DNA of 64,000 bases from JAAYAY01 sp964563135 (GTDB taxonomy: Bacteria; Planctomycetota; Planctomycetia; Pirellulales; Thermoguttaceae): the NCBI GenBank assembly GCA_964563135.1, contig CAZLWV010000005.1, forward strand, positions 33,358 through 97,357. The letters run 5' to 3'. The notes below the pieces were generated by a model. It saw only the letters and a list, made by a program, of their open reading frames with translations, was not told where the DNA came from and searched no databases. Below are positions 15,783 through 24,064 of this stretch, piece by piece (the stretch's first letter is position 1; each line of letters starts with the position of its first letter). A program made the position numbers and the translations under genes.

Positions 15783-17357
15783 ATGACGACCCTGAGCAAC
15801 ATTCTGCTGGACAAAGAGATCCTCCTGGAAAGCGGCACCAACGAACTGGAAGTGCTCGTTTTCAAGGTGGCCGGTTACACTTTCGGAATCAACGTTGCCA
15901 AGGTTCGCGAAGTGCTGCCCACTGCCTCGATCACCTCGCTGCCGAAAGCGCATCCGTCGATCCGCGGCGTGTTCAAGTTGCGGAACCAGGTGATACCGTG
16001 CGTCTCGCTCATGGATCATCTCGGAATCACGCCCGACTCGGATCAGTGCGAAGCAACGATGATCCTGACCGACCTGAACCAGCAGCAGACGGCCTTTCTG
16101 GTCGACGAGGTCGAACGGATCCACCGCTTGAGCTGGAAGAACATCCTGGCCGTGCCGGCGCTCGACGCTCTGGCCAGCACGCCCGTGACCGCCCTGGCGC
16201 GTTGCGACGAGCGGCTGATCGTGATGCTCGATTTCGAGAAGATCCTGGATGACGTGACCGAACAGTACTTCCGAACCGACGAGGTGGCCAACCCGATGGG
16301 ATTGCCCCGCGAGAAGCTGCGTCTGCTCCTGGCCGAGGACTCCCCCACGGTCCGCCAGGCGATCAGCTCCACCCTCTCGGCGAGCGGCTATCGGAACCTG
16401 ACCTTCTTCGAAAACGGTGCTGAGGCTTGGGCCTGGATATCCGAACGTATCGAAGCGACAGGGCAGGTTGCCGATGTCGGAGATCTGCTGATCTGTGACG
16501 TCGAGATGCCGCAGGTCGACGGATTCCATCTGACCAGGAAGATCAAAGAACATCCGGTGTTGAAGCAGATCCCGGTGCTGCTCTACTCCTCGATCATCAC
16601 GCCCGACAACCGCAAGAAAGGCAACGCCGTCGGGGCCGACGCCCAGGTGGCCAAGCCCGAGTTGAAGGAAGTGGTTCGATTGGCCGACGAGTTGATCACC
16701 GCAGCTCATCAAGCGGGGCGAGCCATAGCGCTCAAAGAAATCAGCCAGGCGGCCGAAACGGCCTCGGCGGTTACCCCCCCTGCTCCGGTGCCGGCACCAC
16801 ATGTGGCGGCTGCCCCCTCCAGCCAATCCTCCACCAGCACACCCAAACCAAGAGAATCTGTCAGCTCGGCCGCAGGGCCGCTCGTGGATCAGTGCGAACC
16901 GGAACCGCCCACGGTGCCGGCGGCCGAGCTATTTTCCAGCGCGGTTCCATCTCCCTACGATGGAACTTCTTGCCCTTCCCCCCCGAGGAACGTGGACGCG
17001 AGCCTCTGGCGCACCTTTCATCGTGAGTTGACCGAACGGACTCGTACGCTTGAAGACCTCCTTCGACAAGCGTCGTCCCAGGAACGTCGCGATGATACGG
17101 CGCGCCAGTTGGCTCGCGTTCTGCACACCATCAAGTCGGCCGCGATGGTCGTACCCGTCGATCAGGTGACCCGTTGCACCCATCTGGCCGAAAGCCTCGT
17201 GGAAAAGTGGCAAAGGGCCGAGGGCGCGCCGATTCAAGAATCGCTCGAGACCTATACGGGCTGGCTGCGTGCCCTGGTGGCAGCTTCCGAGCAGGTCCAG
17301 CCCATCCTCGACCGCGCCACGGCTCTGGAAGGGGAAATGAACGCCTACCTCTCCTGA
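15783..17357 (+). CDS. Chemotaxis-type scaffold with CheW, receiver and Hpt domains
   Basis: 524 residues. CheW-like domain about 20-160 (LEVLVFKVAGYTFGINVAKV, then VREVLP, then FKLRNQVIPCVSLMDHLG). Receiver domain about 178-305: acidic pair LLLAEDS, phospho-acceptor Asp in LLICDVEMPQVDGF near residue 239, Ser in YSSIIT and Lys in VAKPE. A Pro/Ala/Ser-rich linker (about 325-400) leads to a histidine phosphotransfer domain with LARVLHTIKSAA (His near 449). CheW plus REC is CheV, and a C-terminal Hpt is an unusual addition that could allow internal phosphotransfer or a phosphate sink. No cheA or receptor gene is nearby. The ATG at 15783 begins the CheW domain. The 100-codon upstream extension contains repeat Z and is rejected. 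Confidence 0.85.
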   Translation: MTTLSNILLDKEILLESGTNELEVLVFKVAGYTFGINVAKVREVLPTASITSLPKAHPSIRGVFKLRNQVIPCVSLMDHLGITPDSDQCEATMILTDLNQQQTAFLVDEVERIHRLSWKNILAVPALDALASTPVTALARCDERLIVMLDFEKILDDVTEQYFRTDEVANPMGLPREKLRLLLAEDSPTVRQAISSTLSASGYRNLTFFENGAEAWAWISERIEATGQVADVGDLLICDVEMPQVDGFHLTRKIKEHPVLKQIPVLLYSSIITPDNRKKGNAVGADAQVAKPELKEVVRLADELITAAHQAGRAIALKEISQAAETASAVTPPAPVPAPHVAAAPSSQSSTSTPKPRESVSSAAGPLVDQCEPEPPTVPAAELFSSAVPSPYDGTSCPSPPRNVDASLWRTFHRELTERTRTLEDLLRQASSQERRDDTARQLARVLHTIKSAAMVVPVDQVTRCTHLAESLVEKWQRAEGAPIQESLETYTGWLRALVAASEQVQPILDRATALEGEMNAYLS

Positions 17358-17551
17358 CCCGCCCAGCGGATTGCCGACCCGAACAGGGCCGACGGAAGAG
17401 CGGCTGCTCTCCATCAATTCCCCATCCTTCCGTCGCTCCAACACTCCACGGTGACGCTTCCGACCTGCACCGGAATCGGGCCAAGCGCGAGACTTGCCCC
17501 TCGGCCGAACGGTCATTCCCTCGATCGGGTGTATCAGTCTCTTGTACTACT

Positions 17552-17640
17552 GACGCCTGGGCAGTCAGTGCACGAGAGCGACGCGCGGAAGCGGGGCTTC
17601 TTGCGGTCTCTCGCCGGGTAGCCCTTTCATGCAGACATCA
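17552..17640 (+). repeat. Dispersed intergenic repeat Y, copy 2
   Basis: GACGCCTGGGCAGTCAGTGC at its start, then GGCTTCTTGCGGTCTC and CATGCAGACATC, in the same order as copy 1 at 11123-11202 with about 15 extra bases in the middle. Confidence 0.6.
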
Positions 17641-17978
17641 ATCGCTCGATCAGCGGGTAGTCTCTGCCTGAATGCTGCTCTATACTAAGGCAGGCGGGCG
17701 TCGCGATCCTCGGACAAGACGCGATCTTTTTCCCCCGGCACTGCACCACGGCGTTCTCGTCCACCTCGACGTTCGCTGGTACCTTTGGTTTCCCCTGCAA
17801 GACGGGTTTCCCACCTTTCCAGGGCAATTCCAGGAACCGACAGGACGAGCGAGTTGCTCACCGGCAGCGAAATGCCGTGCAGGTTTCCGTGAGCGGTTCT
17901 GGCGTCCCTGCGGCAAAGGCAAACCTCTCTTGCCCCCGTTTGAGGCGTCCCTGTTCGACGAACCTCAAGCATCGTCGG

Positions 17979-18080
17979 CTTTTCCGGAAGGACTCGCGAC
18001 CAACCGGCGCTGACCGTTGGTTGCCGAGCGGTAGCTCCTATTGGTCGGCGGCCCTGCCGCCCTGCGCGAAGGAGTTTGTC
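17979..18080 (+). repeat. Dispersed intergenic repeat X, copy 2, abutting a start codon
   Basis: Blocks TTTTCCGGAAGG, GCGACCAACCGG, GCCGAGCGGTAGCTCCTA and the hairpin-like GGCGGCCCTGCCGCC occur in the same order as copy 1. Here too the element ends directly at the ATG of the next gene. Confidence 0.7.
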
Positions 18081-18560
18081 ATGCCCGCCAAGAAGCTCAA
18101 ACGGTTCTTGGATGAGAACCACGTCCGCTACGTTTCCATCCGCCATTCGCCGGCCTATACGGCCCAGGAGACGGCCGCTTCGGCCCACATCCCCGGGCGC
18201 GAACTGGCCAAGACGGTGATGCTCTTCGTGGATGGCGAAATGGCCATGGCCGTGCTCCCCTCCACCCGGATGCTCGACCTGGAACTGCTCCGCCACCAGA
18301 TCGATGCGGAGTCGGTCACGCTTGCCACGGAGAACCAGTTCAAGGACCGTTTCCCTGACTGCGAAGCTGGTGCGATGCCCCCATTCGGCAATCTGTACCG
18401 CGTGCCCGTCTATGTCGACCGGAGCCTGACCCTCGACGACCAGATCGCGTTCAACGCCGGCTCCCACGCCGAGCTGATCCAACTGGCCTACGAGGATTTC
18501 GACAACCTGGTCCATCCCATCGTGGCCGAGTTTGCCTACACCTCGAGAGCCCGGGTGTAG
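18081..18560 (+). CDS. YbaK/ProX-type aminoacyl-tRNA deacylase
   Basis: 159 residues, the normal size of a free-standing YbaK domain. Recognisable blocks are KRFLDENHVRYVSIRHSPA, the ArgGluLeuAlaLys block GRELAKTVMLFVDG with the conserved lysine, and GAMPPFGNLYRVPVYVD ending in FNAGSHAELIQLAYEDF. The family hydrolyses mischarged tRNAs in trans, and subgroup specificity (Cys, Ala or Ser) is not decidable by eye. An AAGGAG sits about 9 bases before the ATG, partly within repeat X. The stop is 10 bases from the convergent gene's stop. Confidence 0.88.
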   Translation: MPAKKLKRFLDENHVRYVSIRHSPAYTAQETAASAHIPGRELAKTVMLFVDGEMAMAVLPSTRMLDLELLRHQIDAESVTLATENQFKDRFPDCEAGAMPPFGNLYRVPVYVDRSLTLDDQIAFNAGSHAELIQLAYEDFDNLVHPIVAEFAYTSRARV

Positions 18561-18570
18561 GCCTGCACGC

Positions 18571-19815
18571 CTACTCGGTCTCCGCCGTCTCCTCGAACGG
18601 TCCGACGCCGTAATCGGACACGAAGTCAAGTTTACCGCCGTCGTCGATCCCGTTGGGGCCGACCGAGTATACCTTCCAGCCTTGGGGGACTTTCTTGACG
18701 ATCAGCGGTTTGCCGCTGAAGGGATCGATGGTCGCGTCTTGGGGCAGACCAAGTTCGGTCAGGTCAGTGCTTGGCAGGGCATCGGGATCGTCGCGGCCAA
18801 GGAGGGCATTTAGGACTCGCAGTGTCCGGATCGTTGCGAGGGTTCGTTCGGTTGCATCGCGGGCCGATTTGAGGGCGGGCTGAACCAGGCTGGCGAACAC
18901 TTTGCCATCCGACGTTGCGATGGCTTTCCTGTCAGTGCCGCAGAACGAAGTGTTTGGCCCTTCCGCCATGCGAATCTCATCCTCCAGTGTATCCAGGTAG
19001 TTGAGGGCCTCGCGGTTCCATTGGATCCGAAAGGGAAAGGAGTTGAAACTGTCAATGCCGAAAGCGATCTCTGCTTTCAGCGCCTTGATGTAGCCAGGGA
19101 ACGGATCCGCGAGCGCCAGTTCACTGTCGAGTAACTTGCGCGTCTCGTCGGAGAGTGTCCCACTACGGAGCGCCTCGTCGGCAGCCTCGATCCCAATCGA
19201 GCGGATCGCAATGGCAACCAGGAATTGCACGAGTACGGCGTCGTGTTCGATGTGCCGCGCGAACTGAAACAGCGGAATACTTGCCCGGACTGCCTCATCT
19301 GAGCGGCCGCGAGCTCGCAGGACGGTGACATGTGACGTCAACACGCGAGCGATCGCGCGTTCCGGCCCTGTGTCGTCGCAGATTGCTGCCACGAAGTCCT
19401 CTGGAGGTAGAGAATAGTCCAGCCCACGATCGAAGCCGTCCAAGGCCATTGCCTGCTGAATCGTGGGAACAAGCTCTGGATAGGCGTGAAAAGCTGCCTC
19501 CATGGCTTTGAGTTGCGATTCCGTCGGTCGCCCTGTTTCATAGTTCTCACTCTGATAGTATTCCTTCACTTCCTCGTAGAAGGCATTCACGTCGTCGCGA
19601 ATGCGGCGTAAAGGGATTGCCGCATTCTGCTCCGCGGGGATGGATGCGGGAGCCAGGTCGGCAATACAGATCGGATCGCCAGCGGCACGGATCTCTTTGA
19701 GCTTCGCGTTAAGCCGTGCACTGATGATGTAGATACGGACGGCCGAAGCGATCAGAAGGATCGCCACGAGCCCCGTCAGGGCGATCGCGGTCCATTTGAA
19801 GGCCTTTCTCAACAT
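18571..19815 (-). CDS. Single-pass membrane protein of unknown function, planctomycete type
   Basis: 414 residues. One N-terminal membrane anchor (about 9-32, ALTGLVAILLIASAVRIYI) is followed by a long helical soluble domain. The C-terminal segment DPFSGKPLIVKKVPQGWKVY then SVGPNGIDDGG resembles the tail (DPF-G-KPL ... YSVG-N--DDGG) seen in many planctomycete proteins of unknown role and in pseudopilin-like proteins. The ATG at 19815 starts the anchor. Upstream frame to 19998 lacks coding character. No neighbour suggests a pathway, and the gene is convergent with ybaK. Confidence 0.7.
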   Translation of the reverse strand: MLRKAFKWTAIALTGLVAILLIASAVRIYIISARLNAKLKEIRAAGDPICIADLAPASIPAEQNAAIPLRRIRDDVNAFYEEVKEYYQSENYETGRPTESQLKAMEAAFHAYPELVPTIQQAMALDGFDRGLDYSLPPEDFVAAICDDTGPERAIARVLTSHVTVLRARGRSDEAVRASIPLFQFARHIEHDAVLVQFLVAIAIRSIGIEAADEALRSGTLSDETRKLLDSELALADPFPGYIKALKAEIAFGIDSFNSFPFRIQWNREALNYLDTLEDEIRMAEGPNTSFCGTDRKAIATSDGKVFASLVQPALKSARDATERTLATIRTLRVLNALLGRDDPDALPSTDLTELGLPQDATIDPFSGKPLIVKKVPQGWKVYSVGPNGIDDGGKLDFVSDYGVGPFEETAETE

Positions 19816-20553
19816 CGGACGGCTCCTTTCGTGCGGCGGCCAGTTCTCCAAGAATGTTCTGGTAATGATGGCGGATTCGATCGATCGTGCCTTCCGCAGA
19901 TCGGCGGCGTGAGGCACGGGCGATTCGCCATTGTTCCCGCACCCAGCGACCGGTTCCGGGATTGGTGACCGATTCGATTGAATCGGCTGTCTCGGCAATA
20001 TGACGAGGCAACGGCTCTGGCCCAGAATGACCCCGACAGAAGGCCGATTTATTGGAAAATTGGCGAAACGGCGGCTATTTCCATGCTATTCGTTCATCCC
20101 GACCGGATATACCAACCCCAAGCGAAAGTCTTGAAACTGCGCTCTTGATGCGACAGATGCGGTGCTGACCTACCATCCTTGCATCCGCCGACGCTGGCCG
20201 CGAAGAACCCCCCTACCCCCCCAACGGAGTGAAAGTGTGGAAAAACTTGAAAATGCGCGCAAAGTTGCTCCCAGCCCGGCCTCTGGGGACTGTCCCAATT
20301 CTCGCGCATCACAGCGGAAAGAAAACTGGGACTGTCCGGACTGTCCCCCCTTATATGTCCCCCTCAGAATTCGGCCAAATCGGTGTGCCTTTTCGGTCCG
20401 TCTGCAAATCGGTAAACTCAAACATTCGTAATACTTCAGCCAAATGAAGAACTCTATTGCACGATTTGCCTGCTTCCGGGTAGGGATGCCGCCCTTGGAG
20501 GGTCGGCCACGGGACGCGGATCGAGAACCAGTGTTGAAGGAGCTGAAAAACCC
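19816..20553. other. Intergenic region upstream of pgk
   Basis: About 740 bases with no recognisable gene. The only structured part is a cluster of GGGACTGTCC words at 20285-20350. The last 90 bases must contain the pgk promoter. A good Shine-Dalgarno (GAAGGAG) precedes the pgk ATG. Confidence 0.5.
20285..20350 (+). repeat. Cluster of GGGACTGTCC words (REP-like)
   Basis: TGGGGACTGTCCCAATT at the left is followed after a CTCGCGCATCACAGCGG spacer by ACTGGGACTGTCCGGACTGT and CCCCCC. The words are near-palindromic and resemble extragenic repeats associated with REP-type transposases in planctomycetes. No transposase is nearby. Confidence 0.5.
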
Positions 20554-21759
20554 ATGCCGAAGAAAACCATTGAAGACGTCAACGTGGCCGGAAAGACCGT
20601 TCTCATGCGGGTTGATTTCAATGTGCCGCTCGATGCCGATCTGAACGTAACCGACGACCGGCGGATTCGCATGGCCCTCCCGTCGATCAAGTCGGTGATC
20701 GACCGGGGCGGCAAGCTGATCCTGATGAGCCACCTCGGCCGGCCCGAAGGCGGACCCGGCGACGAGAAGTACAGCATGAAGCCGGCTGCCGCCAAGCTCG
20801 GCGAACTCCTGGGCAAGAGCGTGGGCTTCGCGGCCGACACCGTCGGCGACGACGCCACCGCCAAAGCCAAGACGCTCAAGAACGGCGAGGTGCTCGTCCT
20901 CGAAAATCTGCGATTCAACAAGGGGGAGAAGAAGGGCGACGCCGCCTTCGCCGGCAAACTGGCCGCAATGGCCGACATCTACTGCAACGACGCCTTCGGC
21001 ACCTGCCACCGGACCGACGCCTCCATGGTGGCCGTGCCCCAGGCCATGGCCGGCAAGCCCAAGGTGTCCGGCTTCCTCGTGGCCAAGGAGATCCAGTATC
21101 TGGCCGACGCCATCAGCAGTCCCCAGCGCCCCTTCGTGGCCATCCTGGGCGGGGCCAAGGTCTCCGACAAGATCCAGGTGATCAAGAACCTGCTCGGTAT
21201 CTGCGACAAGGTCCTCATCGGCGGGGCCATGGCCTACACCTTCTCGCTCGCCCAAGGGGGCAAGGTTGGCGGGAGCCTCGTCGAGCCCGACAAAGTTGAT
21301 CTGGCCAAGGAACTCCTGGCCCTGGGCGGCGAAAAACTCGTCCTCCCCGTCGACAACCACTGTGCCGACCGGTTCCCCAAAACCGCCGACGAAGCGGCTG
21401 CCGCAACCAAGAAGATCGTGGCCACCGGTGAGATTCCCGACGGCTTCGAGGGCCTCGACATCGGTCCCAAGACCGCCGAAATGTACTCCCGACTGGTCAA
21501 GGAGGCCAAGACGGTTGTGTGGAACGGCCCGATGGGCGTGTTCGAAACGCCCCCCTTCGACGCCGGCACCAAGGCCGTCGCCCAGGCCATCGCCGACAGC
21601 GATTCCATCAGCATCATCGGCGGCGGCGATAGCGCGGCGGCCATCGGCAAGCTGGGCTTCGCCGACAAGGTCTCCCACGTGAGCACCGGCGGCGGCGCCA
21701 GCCTCTCCATGCTCGAAGGCCAGAAGTTTGCCGCCGTTGAACTCCTGGATGAGAAGTAG
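20554..21759 (+). CDS. pgk: Phosphoglycerate kinase
   Basis: 401 residues, normal length. It converts 1,3-bisphosphoglycerate and ADP to 3-phosphoglycerate and ATP in glycolysis, reversibly in the cytoplasm. Signatures are visible in order: VLMRVDFNVPLDADLNVTDD (substrate loop), LILMSHLGRPEGGPGDEKYS, ENLRFNKGEKKGD, YCNDAFGTCHRTDASM (usually AHR, here CHR), AILGGAKVSDKI, NGPMGVFETPPFD, and the nucleotide loop IIGGGDSAAAIG ending in VSTGGGASLSMLEG. GAAGGAG lies about 12 bases before the ATG. It is monocistronic, with a clear terminator 60 bases downstream. Confidence 0.98.
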   Translation: MPKKTIEDVNVAGKTVLMRVDFNVPLDADLNVTDDRRIRMALPSIKSVIDRGGKLILMSHLGRPEGGPGDEKYSMKPAAAKLGELLGKSVGFAADTVGDDATAKAKTLKNGEVLVLENLRFNKGEKKGDAAFAGKLAAMADIYCNDAFGTCHRTDASMVAVPQAMAGKPKVSGFLVAKEIQYLADAISSPQRPFVAILGGAKVSDKIQVIKNLLGICDKVLIGGAMAYTFSLAQGGKVGGSLVEPDKVDLAKELLALGGEKLVLPVDNHCADRFPKTADEAAAATKKIVATGEIPDGFEGLDIGPKTAEMYSRLVKEAKTVVWNGPMGVFETPPFDAGTKAVAQAIADSDSISIIGGGDSAAAIGKLGFADKVSHVSTGGGASLSMLEGQKFAAVELLDEK

Positions 21760-21819
21760 CTGCTGGTGAGGTGCGTCGAGACGCACCCTGCAAATGCTTG
21801 TTCATTTGCTGGAAGACAC

Positions 21820-21860
21820 GAGCCGGTCCCGGGATGAGAGTTCCAGGGCCGGCTCTTTTT
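21820..21860 (+). terminator. Rho-independent terminator of pgk
   Basis: The stem GAGCCGGTCCCGGGA pairs with TTCCAGGGCCGGCTC around a short loop and is followed at once by TTTTT. Confidence 0.9.
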
Positions 21861-21883
21861 GCCAGCGGTGGATATGGCCGCAC

Positions 21884-21962
21884 CTACTTCCGCGACGCCT
21901 GATATTTCTTCCACAGCTCGTCGAGGGACTTCCCGGCGGCCTTGGATGCGTCAACACCCACC
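21884..21962 (-). pseudogene. Out-of-frame C-terminal tail of the flavin reductase
   Basis: Immediately after the flavin reductase stop, the +1 frame reads DRVGVDASKAAGKSLDELWK and ends KKYQASRK at a TAG (21884-21886). It has normal codon usage for this genome. Removing one G from the GGG at 21967-21969 would join it in frame to the reductase. Confidence 0.5.
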
Positions 21963-22493
21963 CTATCCCTGACGGTACTTCTCCACGCCCTCGACGGCCA
22001 CAATCTCGCCAAAGTAGATCGTGTGGTAGTCCTTCGCCGGATAGTTCGTGTCGATTTCCGCGTCGAGAAATCCTCGCGGGTCCATCTCCTGCTTGTAGAG
22101 CTTGCGGCACTCCAGGATCAGTTCGGCTTCGTCGAAGGCGGGCGCAGCGACCGTCGAGGCGGCAATCGGGGTCAGTCCCGCCTCGGCGATCTTGTCGCCG
22201 TTGCGTCCCGACTTGCTTCCCAGCAGCATGACCGCCTTGCGGTACTCTTCGGGGAGCACGCTGAGGGTGAAGCTGTCGAACTCCTCGGTGAACTCGTGGG
22301 TATAACGGCCGGGGCGCACCACGATCTGGGCGATCGGCTTCTGCCACATGGTGCCAAAGCTGCCCCAGGCGACGGTCATTGTGTTGAACCGTCTCCGGCC
22401 AAAATCTCCCGCGGTCAGCAGCAGCCAATGCTCGCACCACAGGCGATGGGGACGAACGGTCAGGTCTCTGACGGGTATAGGTTGGCGTGCCAT
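21963..22493 (-). CDS. Flavin reductase-like (FMN-binding split barrel) protein, possibly frameshifted at its end
   Basis: 176 residues as read. The FMN-binding split-barrel pattern is recognisable: WLLLTAGDFGRRRFNTMTVA, GSFGTMWQKPIAQIVVRPGR and YTHEFTEEFDSFTLSVLPEE, then LGSKSGRNGDKI and AEAGLTPIAA. Members reduce flavin with NAD(P)H or simply bind FMN. The frame stops after EKYRQG, but the next frame continues with a plausible 26-residue tail, so the real protein may be about 200 residues. It is convergent with pgk and its neighbours suggest no pathway. Confidence 0.85.
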   Translation of the reverse strand: MARQPIPVRDLTVRPHRLWCEHWLLLTAGDFGRRRFNTMTVAWGSFGTMWQKPIAQIVVRPGRYTHEFTEEFDSFTLSVLPEEYRKAVMLLGSKSGRNGDKIAEAGLTPIAASTVAAPAFDEAELILECRKLYKQEMDPRGFLDAEIDTNYPAKDYHTIYFGEIVAVEGVEKYRQG

Positions 22494-22704
22494 GGTCTTT
22501 CGTTGGTTGTGGCTCGTGCGGACGGATTCAGAGGAATCTACCCGCCATTATAGTCCTGGGGACGGCCGTGAAAACACTTGTGTTCGGGAGTTTCCGAAGC
22601 GGAATGCCGCAGTTGCGGAGTGCGTGCAGAACTCCGCGCGCCCCAGGCTCAGCCGCGACCGCCTGCAGGTTGCGCCCGCCCGACCACCAGTCGCCAGTCA
22701 TGGC

Positions 22705-23685
22705 TCAGGCGAACTGCTGGTTCATCCAGGCGGAAATGCTGTCGCATTCCACGGCCGTCTGCAGGGCCTCGGTTTCGAATTGCCGGCGCGCGTGTTCGAC
22801 GATGTCCTTGCACTGGACAGCCTCCGGCAGGGCAGCACAGAAGACATCCGCGTTTTCGGAGATGTCTTCGCGACAGGCCAGCACGAACGAGATGAACTCG
22901 TCCAGGTCGAAGCTGAACTCGGACAGGAAGAAATGCTGCATCATGCGCATTCGCGATGAGTCCCGGACCCAGAGAATCTCGGCCAACAGGGAACCGGCGA
23001 AGGCGATCCGCTGGAATCCGTCGTCGGTGAGGTAGTCGTCGTGGTGCTGCGCAACTGCCGTCGCCAGGGGTTTCGGCAGGTTCCATTTCGAGAGGAGGTG
23101 AGCCCCCAGGCTCGAATGATCAAACCCGTAGCGAGCTCGCTCCGCTTCCATCAGTACGGTTCCATGGCCGTGAGCTTCGCAGAGGGCAACGTAAGCCTCC
23201 GTATCGGCCTGGGCAAACAACAGCACTCCGATATCGGCCAGCAGTCCGGCCATGTAGGCTTCGTCTGCCCCGATCTTGCCTTGCCGCTGGGAAAGACGCG
23301 AAGCGCAGACGGCCATCGAGAGCGACCGTCGCCAGTACTCGCGGCAGATGGCGGCCGGTGTTCCGGTCGTAAGCCGATTGACCAGGCCCACCGTGAGCAC
23401 CGCAAGACGCAGCGAACGGGCGCCCAGCAAGGCCATAGCCTGCCGGAGGCTGGATACGTGCCGCGCGACGCCGGTGAACGAGGAATTCGCCAGCCGCATG
23501 ATCGCGCCAGCCAGTGCGGGATCCGTCTGGAGATGCTTCTCCAGGCTCGCGCAGTCGAAATCAGGATCCTCAAGCGCCTTGATCGCCCGGTACGCCACGG
23601 TGGGCGACGAATGCAGGGGACCGACCATGTCGATCAGATCGTCCATGGTACGCCCGGAAGCGGATAGTTTTCGAGAGGCACCCAT
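22705..23685 (-). CDS. HDOD-domain protein
   Basis: 326 residues. The HDOD domain covers about residues 20-215: LHSSPTVAYRAIKALEDPDF, HLQTDPALAGAIMRLANSSF, VSSLRQAMALLGARSLRLAV, then AYMAGLLADIGVLLFAQ and the degenerate HD region YGFDHSSLGAHLLSKW followed by VAQHHDD. HDOD proteins are scaffolds in bacterial signalling, often linked to two-component or cyclic-di-GMP systems, and lack the full metal site of true HD phosphohydrolases. The C-terminal 100 residues are helical and unassigned. No signalling partner is adjacent. Confidence 0.88.
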   Translation of the reverse strand: MGASRKLSASGRTMDDLIDMVGPLHSSPTVAYRAIKALEDPDFDCASLEKHLQTDPALAGAIMRLANSSFTGVARHVSSLRQAMALLGARSLRLAVLTVGLVNRLTTGTPAAICREYWRRSLSMAVCASRLSQRQGKIGADEAYMAGLLADIGVLLFAQADTEAYVALCEAHGHGTVLMEAERARYGFDHSSLGAHLLSKWNLPKPLATAVAQHHDDYLTDDGFQRIAFAGSLLAEILWVRDSSRMRMMQHFFLSEFSFDLDEFISFVLACREDISENADVFCAALPEAVQCKDIVEHARRQFETEALQTAVECDSISAWMNQQFA

Positions 23686-24064
23686 GTTCTTGTGTCCCCG
23701 TTATAGCGACCCACTTCTGGAAGGATAGCTTATAATGCCCTCCGGATCGCCCTTAGCTGGCGACCTGTCGACAAGATGCCGGCAGCGGCCCCACACTCGC
23801 CACCGGGAGGGGCCGATTCCGCGTTACAGCCGAAACAGCCGGCAGAATCGTGACGGCGGAAGGGCCGTCCGATCAGGTCGTCAAGCCTCCATTTCGGTCA
23901 CGATCCTCTTGGTTGCCATCCCTTCTGGACGACTGGCCTCAAAGATCGTTGAGTGATTCACAAAGACTCACGACCAACGGGAGCAGGCTGTGGGTAACCG
24001 AGCGGTAGCTCGTACTGGCCGGCAGAAAGTGGTAACCTCATTCCCGGTTGCTCGCGCAACATCA
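23686..24064. other. Intergenic region carrying repeat X
   Basis: About 380 bases between the HDOD start and the MFS stop. Apart from the repeat at 23961-24025, nothing is recognisable. Confidence 0.5.
23961..24025 (+). repeat. Dispersed intergenic repeat X, copy 3
   Basis: ACGACCAACGGGAGCAGGCT is followed by GTAACCGAGCGGTAGCTCGT and ACTGGCCGGC, the same blocks as copies 1 and 2. Unlike those it lies 3' of a minus-strand gene and does not touch a start codon. The terminal GC hairpin is shorter. Confidence 0.65.

Larger units (their letters stand above)
17358..18080. other. Repeat-rich intergenic region
   Basis: About 720 bases without a recognisable gene. It contains repeat Y copy 2 (17552-17640) and repeat X copy 2 (17979-18080). 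The stretch 17690-17960 has frames on both strands but none with a recognisable product. Confidence 0.55.

Noticed and set aside
20170..21786. Minus-strand 538-codon open frame opposite pgk
   Set aside because: pgk is unmistakable on the plus strand. The antisense is Gly/Ala/Asp/Leu-rich without motifs.
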